DNA from: Desulfobacteraceae bacterium
Lineage (GTDB): Bacteria > Desulfobacterota > DSM-4660 > Desulfatiglandales > Desulfatiglandaceae
Assembly: GCA_030642205.1 (NCBI GenBank)
Contig: DAOWOF010000015.1
Location: 1-18,999 of the forward strand
Length of the DNA stretch: 18,999 nt
Reading direction: 5' to 3'
The notes under the pieces are model-generated. The model ran no database searches, had not been told where the DNA came from, and saw only the letters and a program-made list of their open reading frames with translations. The position numbers and the translations under genes were made by a program. Each line of letters starts with the position of its first letter. Position 1 is the stretch's first letter. Shown here piece by piece: positions 8,272 through 15,443 of the stretch.

Positions 8272-9252
8272 GTGAAACAAGAGAAACTAAGGGTAGGCGT
8301 TATTGGTGTTGGGCACCTTGGAGAATATCATGTCCAGAAATATAAAGACTTACAAAATGTTGAATTTATGGGTGTGGTTGACACTAATAAGATCAGAGCC
8401 CGGGAAATTTCCAAAAAATATAATGTTAAGGCCTATAATGGATATCCTGAGCTTTTAACAGAAGTGGATGCTGTGAGCCTGGCTGTTCCTACAGAGGTGC
8501 ATTTTGAGGTGGCCAGGAAAATCCTCGATCAAAGGATCCATATCCTTATTGAAAAACCGATTACTTATTGCATAAAAGATGCTGACAACCTCTTGAAACA
8601 AGCCAAAGAAAAAGGAGCTATTCTACAGGTCGGACTGGTTGAACGTTTTAATCCTGCTTTTTTAAAGATGAAAACCATCTTTAAAGATCCCATTCTGCTT
8701 GAATCGCACAGGATGAATACCTTTACCACCAGGGGCTTGGATGTGGACGTTGTCCTGGACCTGATGATTCATGATCTTGATATAATTCTCCATATGGTTC
8801 CATCTGAAATCAAAGATCTCCATGCCGTTGGTATGTCAGTAATTACCGAAATGACTGATGTCGCTAATGTCAGAATAATATTTGAAAATGGGACAGTAGC
8901 TAATCTAACTGTTAGCAGAGTTGCACACAAGACACTGAGGATGCTGCGAATTTTTCAGGCAAATGCCTATATCTCCCTCAACTATGCCAAGAGGGAGCTA
9001 AGCGTTATCGAGATGGGACAAAAGGACATAAATGCCATAAAAACACCTCAGATAACCACCAATAAGATAGAATTCTTTAACAGGGACCCTTTAGCGGATG
9101 AGATAGCTTCCTTTGTTGATGTTGTTATGAAAGGTAAGAGTCCGTTGGTATCTGGAGCAGATGGCCGAAGGGCCCTTGCCGTGGCCCTGGAAATAATAGA
9201 ACAAATCAAGAAAGGTTGTAATAATTCACAAGGTATCTGCAATATCAAGTAA
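8272..9252 (+). CDS. Gfo/Idh/MocA family NAD(P)-dependent dehydrogenase, possibly GnnA-like
   Basis: Sugar-type dehydrogenase of 326 residues. The N-terminal Rossmann fold has VGVIGVGHLGEYH (residues 8-20), and the EKP motif is at 94-96. The C-terminal domain has VLDLMIHDLD (161-170), with His167 and Asp170 in the usual catalytic positions. The GTG at 8272 is preceded by GGAG at 8257-8260. It lies between lpxI and lpxB. In Acidithiobacillus ferrooxidans the gnnA/gnnB pair (dehydrogenase plus aminotransferase that make UDP-GlcNAc3N for amide-linked lipid A) lies between lpxA and lpxB. A GnnA role is therefore plausible, but no aminotransferase is in this window, so the substrate remains open. 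The end overlaps the inferred lpxB start by 11 bases. Confidence 0.85.
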   Translation: MKQEKLRVGVIGVGHLGEYHVQKYKDLQNVEFMGVVDTNKIRAREISKKYNVKAYNGYPELLTEVDAVSLAVPTEVHFEVARKILDQRIHILIEKPITYCIKDADNLLKQAKEKGAILQVGLVERFNPAFLKMKTIFKDPILLESHRMNTFTTRGLDVDVVLDLMIHDLDIILHMVPSEIKDLHAVGMSVITEMTDVANVRIIFENGTVANLTVSRVAHKTLRMLRIFQANAYISLNYAKRELSVIEMGQKDINAIKTPQITTNKIEFFNRDPLADEIASFVDVVMKGKSPLVSGADGRRALAVALEIIEQIKKGCNNSQGICNIK

Positions 9253-10381
9253 GAGGCTTGTAGTCATCATAGCAGGCGAGGCCTCTGCTGATTTACACGG
9301 GTCAAATTTAATCCGGGCCATTAATAAAATGGATCCATCTATTTCTTTTTCAGGAATTGGAGGTGATCTTATGGCCCAGGCCGGAATGAAAATTCTTTTT
9401 TCCTCTACCCAAATGGCTGTAGTCGGATTAACAGAGGCCTTTTATAAGATTTATACAATCCTTAAGGCATCTTTTACCCTGAAAGCCCTTTTAAAGCGCA
9501 AACGTCCCGACCTCTTAATCCTTATTGATTATCCGGAATTTAATATCAATCTCGCCAACACAGCAAAGAATCTGGGCATTCCGGTGTTATACTATATCAG
9601 TCCCCAAATCTGGGCCTGGAGAAAGGGCAGGGTAAAGAAAATAGGCCAAAGGGTTGACAGGATGGCAGTCATCCTTCCTTTTGAAGAAGCATTTTTTAAA
9701 AAAAAGAATATTGAAACAAGTTATGTGGGGCATCCTCTTTTGGATGCCTATCCTGCTGATATAGAATACAGGATTGATTCTTCAGAAGATAAACTGGCCT
9801 CCCCGGTATTGGGATTATTACCAGGCAGCAGGAGGGAAGAAATCCGAAATTTGTTACCTGATATGGTAGAGGCAGTTAAGATATTGCAAAAATCCTATCC
9901 ACATCTTACCTGTATATTACCTATGGCTCCAACTATTAAGGAGGAATATATCAAATCCTTTCTCAATGATTCTACTCCGGAGATCACGTTGGTTAGAGGT
10001 AATATGCATGAGATCTTAAAAAATTGCAATCTTGCTCTGGTTACATCTGGAACAGCGACACTGGATTTGGCTATCATGGGAGTACCCATGGTTATTATTT
10101 ATAGACTTTCAAGATTATCCTATTGGCTTTGTAAATTGTTAATAAAGGTTCCTTACATAGGTTTAGTTAATCTTGTGGCAGGCAGAAAGGTTGTACCAGA
10201 ACTTATTCAGGATGAAGTAACCCCCGAAACACTGGCAGATCATGCCCATCAAATCCTTGAGCACCATGATATCAGAAAAAAGATGATCCTTGACCTAGAA
10301 GAGGTCAGGAGAAAACTGGGAAGGGGAGGGGCTTCCAATCGGGTTGCTCATATTGCCTTGGAAATTATGGGAGAAAAATAA
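9242..10381 (+). CDS. lpxB: Lipid A disaccharide synthase LpxB, non-canonical start
   Basis: Glycosyltransferase (GT19) that joins UDP-diacylglucosamine and lipid X at the inner membrane. Visible motifs, numbered from the ATA, are AGEASAD (11-17; usually AGExSGD), IDYPEFN with the likely catalytic Asp96, QIWAWR (122-127), YVGHPL, LLPGSR, SGTATLD and NLVAGR. The first ATG in frame (9329) would remove the AGExSGD motif and the first Rossmann strand. The frame stays open back to a TAG at 9197, but no ATG, GTG or TTG occurs before 9329. ATA at 9242 lies 8 bases after AAGG (9230-9233) and gives 379 residues, close to the usual 382. ATT at 9224 with AAAGG (9211-9215) is the alternative. A sequencing error or frameshift is also possible. 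Confidence 0.88.
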   Translation: MSSKRLVVIIAGEASADLHGSNLIRAINKMDPSISFSGIGGDLMAQAGMKILFSSTQMAVVGLTEAFYKIYTILKASFTLKALLKRKRPDLLILIDYPEFNINLANTAKNLGIPVLYYISPQIWAWRKGRVKKIGQRVDRMAVILPFEEAFFKKKNIETSYVGHPLLDAYPADIEYRIDSSEDKLASPVLGLLPGSRREEIRNLLPDMVEAVKILQKSYPHLTCILPMAPTIKEEYIKSFLNDSTPEITLVRGNMHEILKNCNLALVTSGTATLDLAIMGVPMVIIYRLSRLSYWLCKLLIKVPYIGLVNLVAGRKVVPELIQDEVTPETLADHAHQILEHHDIRKKMILDLEEVRRKLGRGGASNRVAHIALEIMGEK

Positions 10382-10382
10382 G

Positions 10383-11753
10383 ATGGGCAAGGTTATCCTG
10401 GTTGTAGATGATGAGAAGACAATTTTGCAATCCCTGAAAGGTGCCTTAAGCGACGAAGGCTTTGAACCTGTCCTGGTGGAAAGCGGGATTCAAGCGATAA
10501 AAAAAATCGAAGAAGAAATTCCGGATATTGTTCTTCTAGACATCTGGATGCCGGATATGGATGGGATTGAAGCCCTGATAAAGATCAAGGAAATCCATCC
10601 TCATCTTCAAGTAATTATGATGTCTGGTCATGGGAATATTGAGACAGCAGTAAAGGCTGCAAAGCTTGGCGCCTATGATTTTATTGAAAAACCAATAGAC
10701 CTTGACAAGCTTCAATTATCAATAAAAAATGCGCTTAACTATAATCAGCTCGAAGAGGAAGTTTATCTTCTTAAAGAAAAAAAACGTGATAAATATAATA
10801 TTACAGGAGAAAGTAAGGCCATCCTGGAAATTAAGGAACAAATAAGGATTGTTGCCCCCACAAATGCCTGGGTCCTCATAACCGGGGAAAATGGAACAGG
10901 GAAAGAGCTTGTTGCAAATAGCATACATCTTATGAGTAAACGTTCCAGTAAACCTATGATTGAGGTAAACTGTGCAGCCATCCCTGAAGAACTTATAGAG
11001 AGCATACTCTTTGGACATGAAAAAGGGGCCTTTACCGGAGCAACTTCCATGCAGAGAGGAAAATTTGATCAGGCTCATGAAGGCACCATTTTTTTGGATG
11101 AAATCGGAGATATGAGTCTTAAGGCCCAGTCCAAGACCCTAAGAATTTTACAGGAACAAAAATTTGAAAGGGTAGGTGGAAGCAGGACCATAAAGGTGGA
11201 TGTTCGCGTTCTGGCTGCCACCAATAAGGACCTTGAAGCAGAAATAGAGAAGAAGACCTTCAGGGAAGATCTATATTTTCGTTTAAATGTGATACCTATC
11301 AGAGTTCCCGGTTTAAAAGAGAGATTAGACGATATTCCTCTACTGGTGGATGGTTTTTTGGATTACTTTGCCTGTCAAACCAATACAGAGAAAAAAAAGA
11401 TAACTCAAGAAGCTATTCGTATCCTCCAGAAATACAACTGGCCCGGAAATATCAGGGAACTCAAAAATCTGGTGGAGAGACTTACTATCATGATTCGTGA
11501 CGATGTTATTCATCCCGATGATATTCCTCCTTCCTTTCATCAATCTTCTGCATTCAAGGAAGATTTTATGTCTTCGGCTTTTAAGTATAATAATCTCAGA
11601 GAAGCGAAGAATGCATTCGAAAAGGCCTTTATCGAAAACAAGTTAAGGGAATTTAACGGAAATATTTCCCATACATCAGAAGCTATAGGGATAGAACGCA
11701 GCAATCTTCATAAAAAAATCAAGGCCTATGATCTAACTGTATTAAAGTCGTAA
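10383..11753 (+). CDS. Sigma-54-dependent response regulator, NtrC/NtrX type
   Basis: Transcription activator of 456 residues. The receiver domain (1-120) has the acidic pair Asp9-Asp10, phospho-acceptor Asp53 and Lys103. The AAA+ domain (about 140-370) has Walker A GENGTGKE (168-175), an intact GAFTGA loop (215-220) that contacts sigma-54, Walker B IFLDEIGD (236-243) and the WPGNIREL motif (353-360). A Fis-type helix-turn-helix fills 425-450. The central domain resembles NtrX more than NtrC in wording (RVGG, VDVRV, FREDLY, RLNVIPI), but I cannot name its target. ATG at 10383 follows lpxB by one base, so it is probably co-transcribed; an in-frame ATG at 10344 inside lpxB is rejected because the receiver begins at MGKVILVVDDE. 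No histidine kinase is nearby. Confidence 0.9.
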   Translation: MGKVILVVDDEKTILQSLKGALSDEGFEPVLVESGIQAIKKIEEEIPDIVLLDIWMPDMDGIEALIKIKEIHPHLQVIMMSGHGNIETAVKAAKLGAYDFIEKPIDLDKLQLSIKNALNYNQLEEEVYLLKEKKRDKYNITGESKAILEIKEQIRIVAPTNAWVLITGENGTGKELVANSIHLMSKRSSKPMIEVNCAAIPEELIESILFGHEKGAFTGATSMQRGKFDQAHEGTIFLDEIGDMSLKAQSKTLRILQEQKFERVGGSRTIKVDVRVLAATNKDLEAEIEKKTFREDLYFRLNVIPIRVPGLKERLDDIPLLVDGFLDYFACQTNTEKKKITQEAIRILQKYNWPGNIRELKNLVERLTIMIRDDVIHPDDIPPSFHQSSAFKEDFMSSAFKYNNLREAKNAFEKAFIENKLREFNGNISHTSEAIGIERSNLHKKIKAYDLTVLKS

Positions 11754-12003
11754 GGTCTTCCATTAGCCGATTATAAAGTACGATATATGCCTTCCCTGCC
11801 ATTTAAAGTAAATTCACATTGTTATCCCTGCCACATCATGACTGGGCTTATCCGCTTCTCAACATGCTGATGAACTTTTTACACGAGTCCATCAATTCAT
11901 AAACTGGCAAGAAAGATGTGAAATTATATGATGGCCTCTCGTTATTTATTTTTTGATAAACCCTCAAAAGCTTAAATATTAATACCCCAATTTCAAAACC
12001 CTC
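11754..12003 (+). other. Gene-free stretch after the response regulator
   Basis: No coding frame is visible between the regulator stop and the promoter before the cytochrome gene. It contains the inverted repeat listed separately at 11885-11938. An 8-base direct repeat AAACCCTC occurs at 11958-11965 and 11996-12003, 38 bases apart, the second copy abutting the -35 box; this spacing could suit an operator but is not proven. No sigma-54 (GG-N10-GC type) promoter was recognised. Confidence 0.45.
11885..11954 (+). terminator. Possible terminator after the lpxB/regulator operon
   Basis: GAGTCCATCA (11885-11894) and TGATGGCCTC (11929-11938) form a 10-bp stem with one mismatch and a loop of about 34 bases. 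A T-rich tract ending in T6 (11949-11954) follows. The long loop and the distance to the T-run make this a weak candidate. Confidence 0.25.
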
Positions 12004-12031
12004 TTGACAAACAATGGGTTTTTTTTATAAA
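12004..12031 (+). promoter_or_regulatory. Sigma-70-type promoter for the cytochrome-rnf operon
   Basis: TTGACA at 12004-12009, a 16-base spacer and TATAAA at 12026-12031 closely match the housekeeping consensus. Transcription would start near 12038-12040, leaving a leader of about 60 bases before the ATG at 12101. The spacer ends in a T-run. The -35 box lies in the loop between AAAACCC (11995-12001) and GGGTTTT (12016-12022), so the same DNA also resembles a short terminator. Confidence 0.7.
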
Positions 12032-12100
12032 AGGCGGATGTGAATCCTTTCACAATAAAAAGTATTCTTTTCCAGGTAAACAGAATTTAAGGGAATAAAA

Positions 12101-12472
12101 ATGGATGGCAAAATTGAACGAATACTGGCATATCTTATCGCAACCATATTTCTGGTTGTGGGTGTAGTCTGTTATGCGGCCTTTCCCAACAAGGCACCGG
12201 AAGAACCAATTAGACTCATGCTTCAAAGTTCTGCTGGAAAGATCCTTTTTGACCATAAAGAGCATTCTTCTGAGGCCGGTTATGACCTGTCCTGCACCGA
12301 CTGTCATCATAATATGGAAGAAGATGAAACTCCTTCATCTTGTGGGGAGTGTCATGAGCCGGAGAGCGAAGATCCGATCAAGAGGTCAGAGGCCTTCCAT
12401 CTCCAGTGTAAAGGATGTCATGATGATTCTGGCAGTGGTCCCGTTGAGTGTTCAGAATGCCATGTAATGTAA
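12101..12472 (+). CDS. Membrane-anchored tetraheme cytochrome c3-type protein
   Basis: Periplasmic electron carrier of 123 residues. One hydrophobic segment (about residues 8-28) should export and anchor it; the preceding GVVC is not a good lipobox, so it is probably not a lipoprotein. Four CXXCH heme motifs are present: CTDCH (65-69), CGECH (81-85), CKGCH (103-107) and CSECH (117-121). Four further histidines (52, 55, 70, 100) can supply bis-His ligation, as in class III cytochromes c. AAGGGA at 12089-12094 precedes the ATG. It leads the rnf genes from a strong promoter. In several sulfate reducers and in Methanosarcina acetivorans a multiheme cytochrome is encoded with Rnf and exchanges electrons with it, so this protein is the likely periplasmic partner of RnfG. 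Confidence 0.9.
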   Translation: MDGKIERILAYLIATIFLVVGVVCYAAFPNKAPEEPIRLMLQSSAGKILFDHKEHSSEAGYDLSCTDCHHNMEEDETPSSCGECHEPESEDPIKRSEAFHLQCKGCHDDSGSGPVECSECHVM

Positions 12473-12581
12473 TGTTCAACTGCAATGCATTAAAAAAGAG
12501 CCGGAAAACCAATTGATAATCTGTTAATGTTATGCAAGTTCAAAGACAGATGTCCTTTCCCTCTTCAGTAGGAGGCAAATA

Positions 12582-13880
12582 ATGATAAAAAGACCGTTCT
12601 TCGGTTTGATACAAGCAAGGCTGAAATATCCTGCGCTTATTCCTGATCAACCGGTGGCTATAAAAGATATTGATTTGTCATCAAAAATTGTCCTGCTCTA
12701 TGAAAACAAAACCGGCCAACAAAATGTTTCCCGTTTAAAGGCAGGTGATAAAGTCAAGACAGGTCAACGTCTTGAACTATTTGAGAATACATCGGATTAT
12801 ATTATTTCAACTGCAACCGGAGAGGTAAAAGAGATATCTAAGCATACCGGTTATTTTGGCCGGAATTACATCTCCATAACGATTGCCAGAAATCCTGAAG
12901 ATCAGTGGGATGAGAACTTCAAGACTGCAGGCCAGGCCGGCAATTATGAAGATGTAATAAAATTTTTGGGAGCTTTGCCTGGAGAGGCTGGCCTGTCGAC
13001 TCTATTATCATTAAATCCTGCAGAGCATCCACCAATTAACAAGATTGTTATTAAAGGGATTGATAATGATCTCCTTGTTGCCAACAATCAAACAATTCTT
13101 AGAACTCAACTGGATGACCTGAAAAATGGCATTGATATCTTATCAGAAATAATGCATACAACAGACATTATTTTTGTTGTGCCGCCAGCTTTGAAGACAC
13201 AGCTTTCCGAGCTGGGAGTCACTGTAAAGACGGTAAAGCCTAAATATCCAAATCATTTTCCTCATATGATCATGAAGAATGTTTTGAGAGAGATTGTCCC
13301 CGCGGGAAAAAGCCCTGGGGATTCCAAAACAGGCTTTATTAATGCCGAGGCTGTAGCAGCCCTGGGAATGGCTTTTAGGGATAGGGAAATACCCATTTAT
13401 AAAATTCTGACGGTTATCAAGAAAGATTCATCTGTAGTCATGGTCAGGGCAAGAGTTGGAACTCCGGTTAAAGATATCCTGGATACATTAGGCATAGAAC
13501 TTAATCACGGAGACAGGCTTGTTTTAGGAGGACCCATGACAGGCCATGCTGTATATTCGGAGGATTTGCCTGTGATGTATGATACCGATGCTATTATGGT
13601 CCAGGGCAAAAAACAGATTATTCTTAGTACGGATACTCAATGTATTAATTGTGGGGAATGTATCAGGGCATGTCCGGCCAAAGTACCTGTTAATATGCTT
13701 GTTCGAGTACTGGAAAACGGCCTTTATGACGATGCTGCTGACGAGTATGGCCTGTTTTCCTGTATTGAATGTGGACTTTGTGCCTATGTTTGTTCTGCAC
13801 GAATACCCGTCCTTCACTTTATAATGCTTGGAAAGCATGAATATGCTCTGTTAAAAAATGCGGAGGAATCCAATGCATAG
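12582..13880 (+). CDS. rnfC: Rnf complex subunit RnfC, divergent, without FMN/NADH motif
   Basis: Peripheral cytoplasmic subunit of the ion-pumping Rnf complex. The barrel-sandwich (lipoyl-like) region is present around residues 50-90 (KAGDKVKTGQ, TATGEV). The SLBB-like region (about 285-340, with LVLGGPMTG) leads to two [4Fe-4S] motifs, Cys354/357/360/364 and Cys394/397/400/404. Normal RnfC carries a GxGGxxFPxxVK motif and an NGAECEPYLTADD-type segment that bind FMN and NADH. Here the matching stretch (about 122-172) reads ALPGEAGLSTLLSL and KGIDNDLLVANN, with neither motif, and the N-terminal GGxHPP is also lost. The 432-residue length is normal, so this is substitution, not deletion. AGGAGG at 12570-12575 precedes the ATG. 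Confidence 0.9.
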   Translation: MIKRPFFGLIQARLKYPALIPDQPVAIKDIDLSSKIVLLYENKTGQQNVSRLKAGDKVKTGQRLELFENTSDYIISTATGEVKEISKHTGYFGRNYISITIARNPEDQWDENFKTAGQAGNYEDVIKFLGALPGEAGLSTLLSLNPAEHPPINKIVIKGIDNDLLVANNQTILRTQLDDLKNGIDILSEIMHTTDIIFVVPPALKTQLSELGVTVKTVKPKYPNHFPHMIMKNVLREIVPAGKSPGDSKTGFINAEAVAALGMAFRDREIPIYKILTVIKKDSSVVMVRARVGTPVKDILDTLGIELNHGDRLVLGGPMTGHAVYSEDLPVMYDTDAIMVQGKKQIILSTDTQCINCGECIRACPAKVPVNMLVRVLENGLYDDAADEYGLFSCIECGLCAYVCSARIPVLHFIMLGKHEYALLKNAEESNA

Positions 13881-14832
13881 CCAGAAGTTATTTATCGGTT
13901 CACATGCTCCTTATTTTCATAATGGGAATAGTGTTGCCTCCAAAAGTTATAATATTATGTTTGCGGCCCTGCCTGCGGTTGGCATGGGAATTTATCAATA
14001 TGGGATCCCGGCATTGGCGGTTATAACCTTTTCTATCTCTTGCGCCATGTTATGGGAACTAATCATGAATATTGCCATGAAACGTCCCATTAGTATTGGA
14101 GATGGTGATGCCGCCGCGATTGGCCTTATCCTTGCCATGCTCTTGCCTGCCACTACTCCTTGGTGGATTGTCTTAACAGGTACTTTTCTGGCAATTGTAA
14201 TAGGGAAACAGATCTTTGGGGGGCTGGGGTGCAATCCATTTAATCCGGTTCTTGTTGCCTTTGCTATTCTGATGCTGTCCTGGAAAAATTATCTGGATTT
14301 TGACGCAGCCCTTCTTAATTATGATCTTGGTTTTAAAATGCTGTACCCCCTTGGAGCGCTCAAACATTTCGGGATAAATGCCATCGGAGATTTTACATCC
14401 CAGGGCCTGTTGATGGGCCAGCAGATTGGCGGCATAGGAGCATCTTGTGGATTAGGGCTTATTATTGGCGGTCTCTATCTAATATTACGAGGGTATATCC
14501 GGTGGGAAATTGTGTTTTCCTTCCTGATAGGAATCTTTGTAACAGCTTTATTATATAATATCTCGGATCCGGATAAGTATGCCGCTCCCATGTTCCATCT
14601 TTTGACTGGTTACACCTTGATTGGCGCATTCTTTTTAGCTACAGAAGATTCTTCTTCTCCAGTGAATCTGGTTCCGATGTTGCTTTATGGAGCCGGAGCC
14701 GGGATTTTTACAGTTCTAATAAGAAATATTGGGGCCTTTGTTGACGGAGTAGTCCTGGCTGTTCTGATATTTAATGTGGCAAATCCATTGCTCGATAAAA
14801 TAAGGCCAAAGGCCCTTGGAAAGGGGATCTGA
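13873..14832 (+). CDS. rnfD: Rnf complex membrane subunit RnfD, FMN-threonine replaced
   Basis: Integral membrane subunit of 319 residues with about nine to ten hydrophobic segments. Family landmarks are the N-terminal SHAPYFH, LPATTPWWIV (91-100), KQIFGGLGCNPFNP (112-125), IGGLYLILRGYIRWEI (198-213) and HLLTGYTLIGAFFLATE (242-258). In RnfD/RsxD/NqrB, FMN is bound covalently to Thr in the stretch ATPLDxxK. Here the matching stretch reads MLYPLGALK (156-164), so Tyr158 sits at the Thr position and no FMN ester is expected. ATG at 13873, with GGAGG at 13862-13866, overlaps the end of rnfC by 8 bases, indicating coupled translation. An upstream in-frame ATG at 13858 is rejected because it lies before this ribosome-binding site. 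Confidence 0.92.
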   Translation: MHSQKLFIGSHAPYFHNGNSVASKSYNIMFAALPAVGMGIYQYGIPALAVITFSISCAMLWELIMNIAMKRPISIGDGDAAAIGLILAMLLPATTPWWIVLTGTFLAIVIGKQIFGGLGCNPFNPVLVAFAILMLSWKNYLDFDAALLNYDLGFKMLYPLGALKHFGINAIGDFTSQGLLMGQQIGGIGASCGLGLIIGGLYLILRGYIRWEIVFSFLIGIFVTALLYNISDPDKYAAPMFHLLTGYTLIGAFFLATEDSSSPVNLVPMLLYGAGAGIFTVLIRNIGAFVDGVVLAVLIFNVANPLLDKIRPKALGKGI

Positions 14833-14833
14833 A

Positions 14834-15421
14834 ATGAATGAAATGGTAAAATTATTTGTAGTTGTAGCCCTTTTCAGTGGGATAGCCGGAGGAGTTCTGG
14901 CAACTGTTCGAAGCAGCACTCAGGCAAGAATAGAATATCAGCAACTCAAGTTTGTCCAAGGTCCTACGATTAAGACCTTGATGCAGGGCTGTTCTAATGA
15001 TCCTCTTGTGGATAGATTTAAAATAAGTGACGGCAAGGTAGAAAGAAGTTTCTTTGTCGGAAAATTTAATGGAAAAGCCAATGCCGTAGCTCTGGAAACT
15101 TATGGTAAAGGATTTGCTGGAGATATAGGGGTTATTGTAGCCATTAATGTAGAAACAGATAATATATTAGGAATTGGAGTTACGATCCATAGTGAAACAC
15201 CTGGTCTGGGTTCACGAGCAAAATCCGAGACCTTTCTTAGCGACCAATTTAAAGATCTATCTATAAAAGATCCTTTCCAGCTCAAAAATGATGGGGGGGC
15301 AATTGATGCCATTAGTGGAGCCTCTGTCACATCCCAGGGTGTTTGCGGTGCTGTTGTGAACTCTTCGGAAGTATATCTGCGCCTGAAATCAAATATTCTG
15401 GAAAAGCTAAAGACTATCTAG
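14834..15421 (+). CDS. rnfG: Rnf complex subunit RnfG, periplasmic flavoprotein
   Basis: Single-pass protein (membrane segment about residues 5-25) with a periplasmic FMN-binding domain. The conserved HSETPGLG is at 119-126. The flavinylation-type motif D-A-I-S-G-A-S is at 158-164; the acceptor position is Ser164, where most RnfG proteins have Thr. ApbE-type motifs are written Dxx(S/T)GA(T/S), so Ser may still be flavinylated. The ATG at 14834 follows AAGGGG (14821-14826) and lies one base after the rnfD stop; a TTG at 14816 is less likely. RnfG is the last Rnf cofactor on the periplasmic side and is the natural donor to the cytochrome encoded at the start of the operon. A G7 run (15293-15299) lies just before the motif. 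No apbE gene is visible. Confidence 0.92.
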   Translation: MNEMVKLFVVVALFSGIAGGVLATVRSSTQARIEYQQLKFVQGPTIKTLMQGCSNDPLVDRFKISDGKVERSFFVGKFNGKANAVALETYGKGFAGDIGVIVAINVETDNILGIGVTIHSETPGLGSRAKSETFLSDQFKDLSIKDPFQLKNDGGAIDAISGASVTSQGVCGAVVNSSEVYLRLKSNILEKLKTI

Positions 15422-15443
15422 AGTTTAGGGAGAAAAATAGCTT

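Noticed and set aside
9329..10381. lpxB starting at the first in-frame ATG
   Set aside because: This would delete the conserved AGExSGD loop and the first strand of the fold, and give 350 residues, shorter than the family.
12174..12467. Second plus-strand frame overlapping the cytochrome gene
   Set aside because: The cytochrome frame has four heme motifs and a good ribosome-binding site; the alternative frame has neither.
6372..12504. Shared 10-mer AAAGAGCCGG in two intergenic gaps (6372-6381 and 12495-12504)
   Set aside because: Only two copies, with different flanks and no consistent spacing to starts, so most likely chance.
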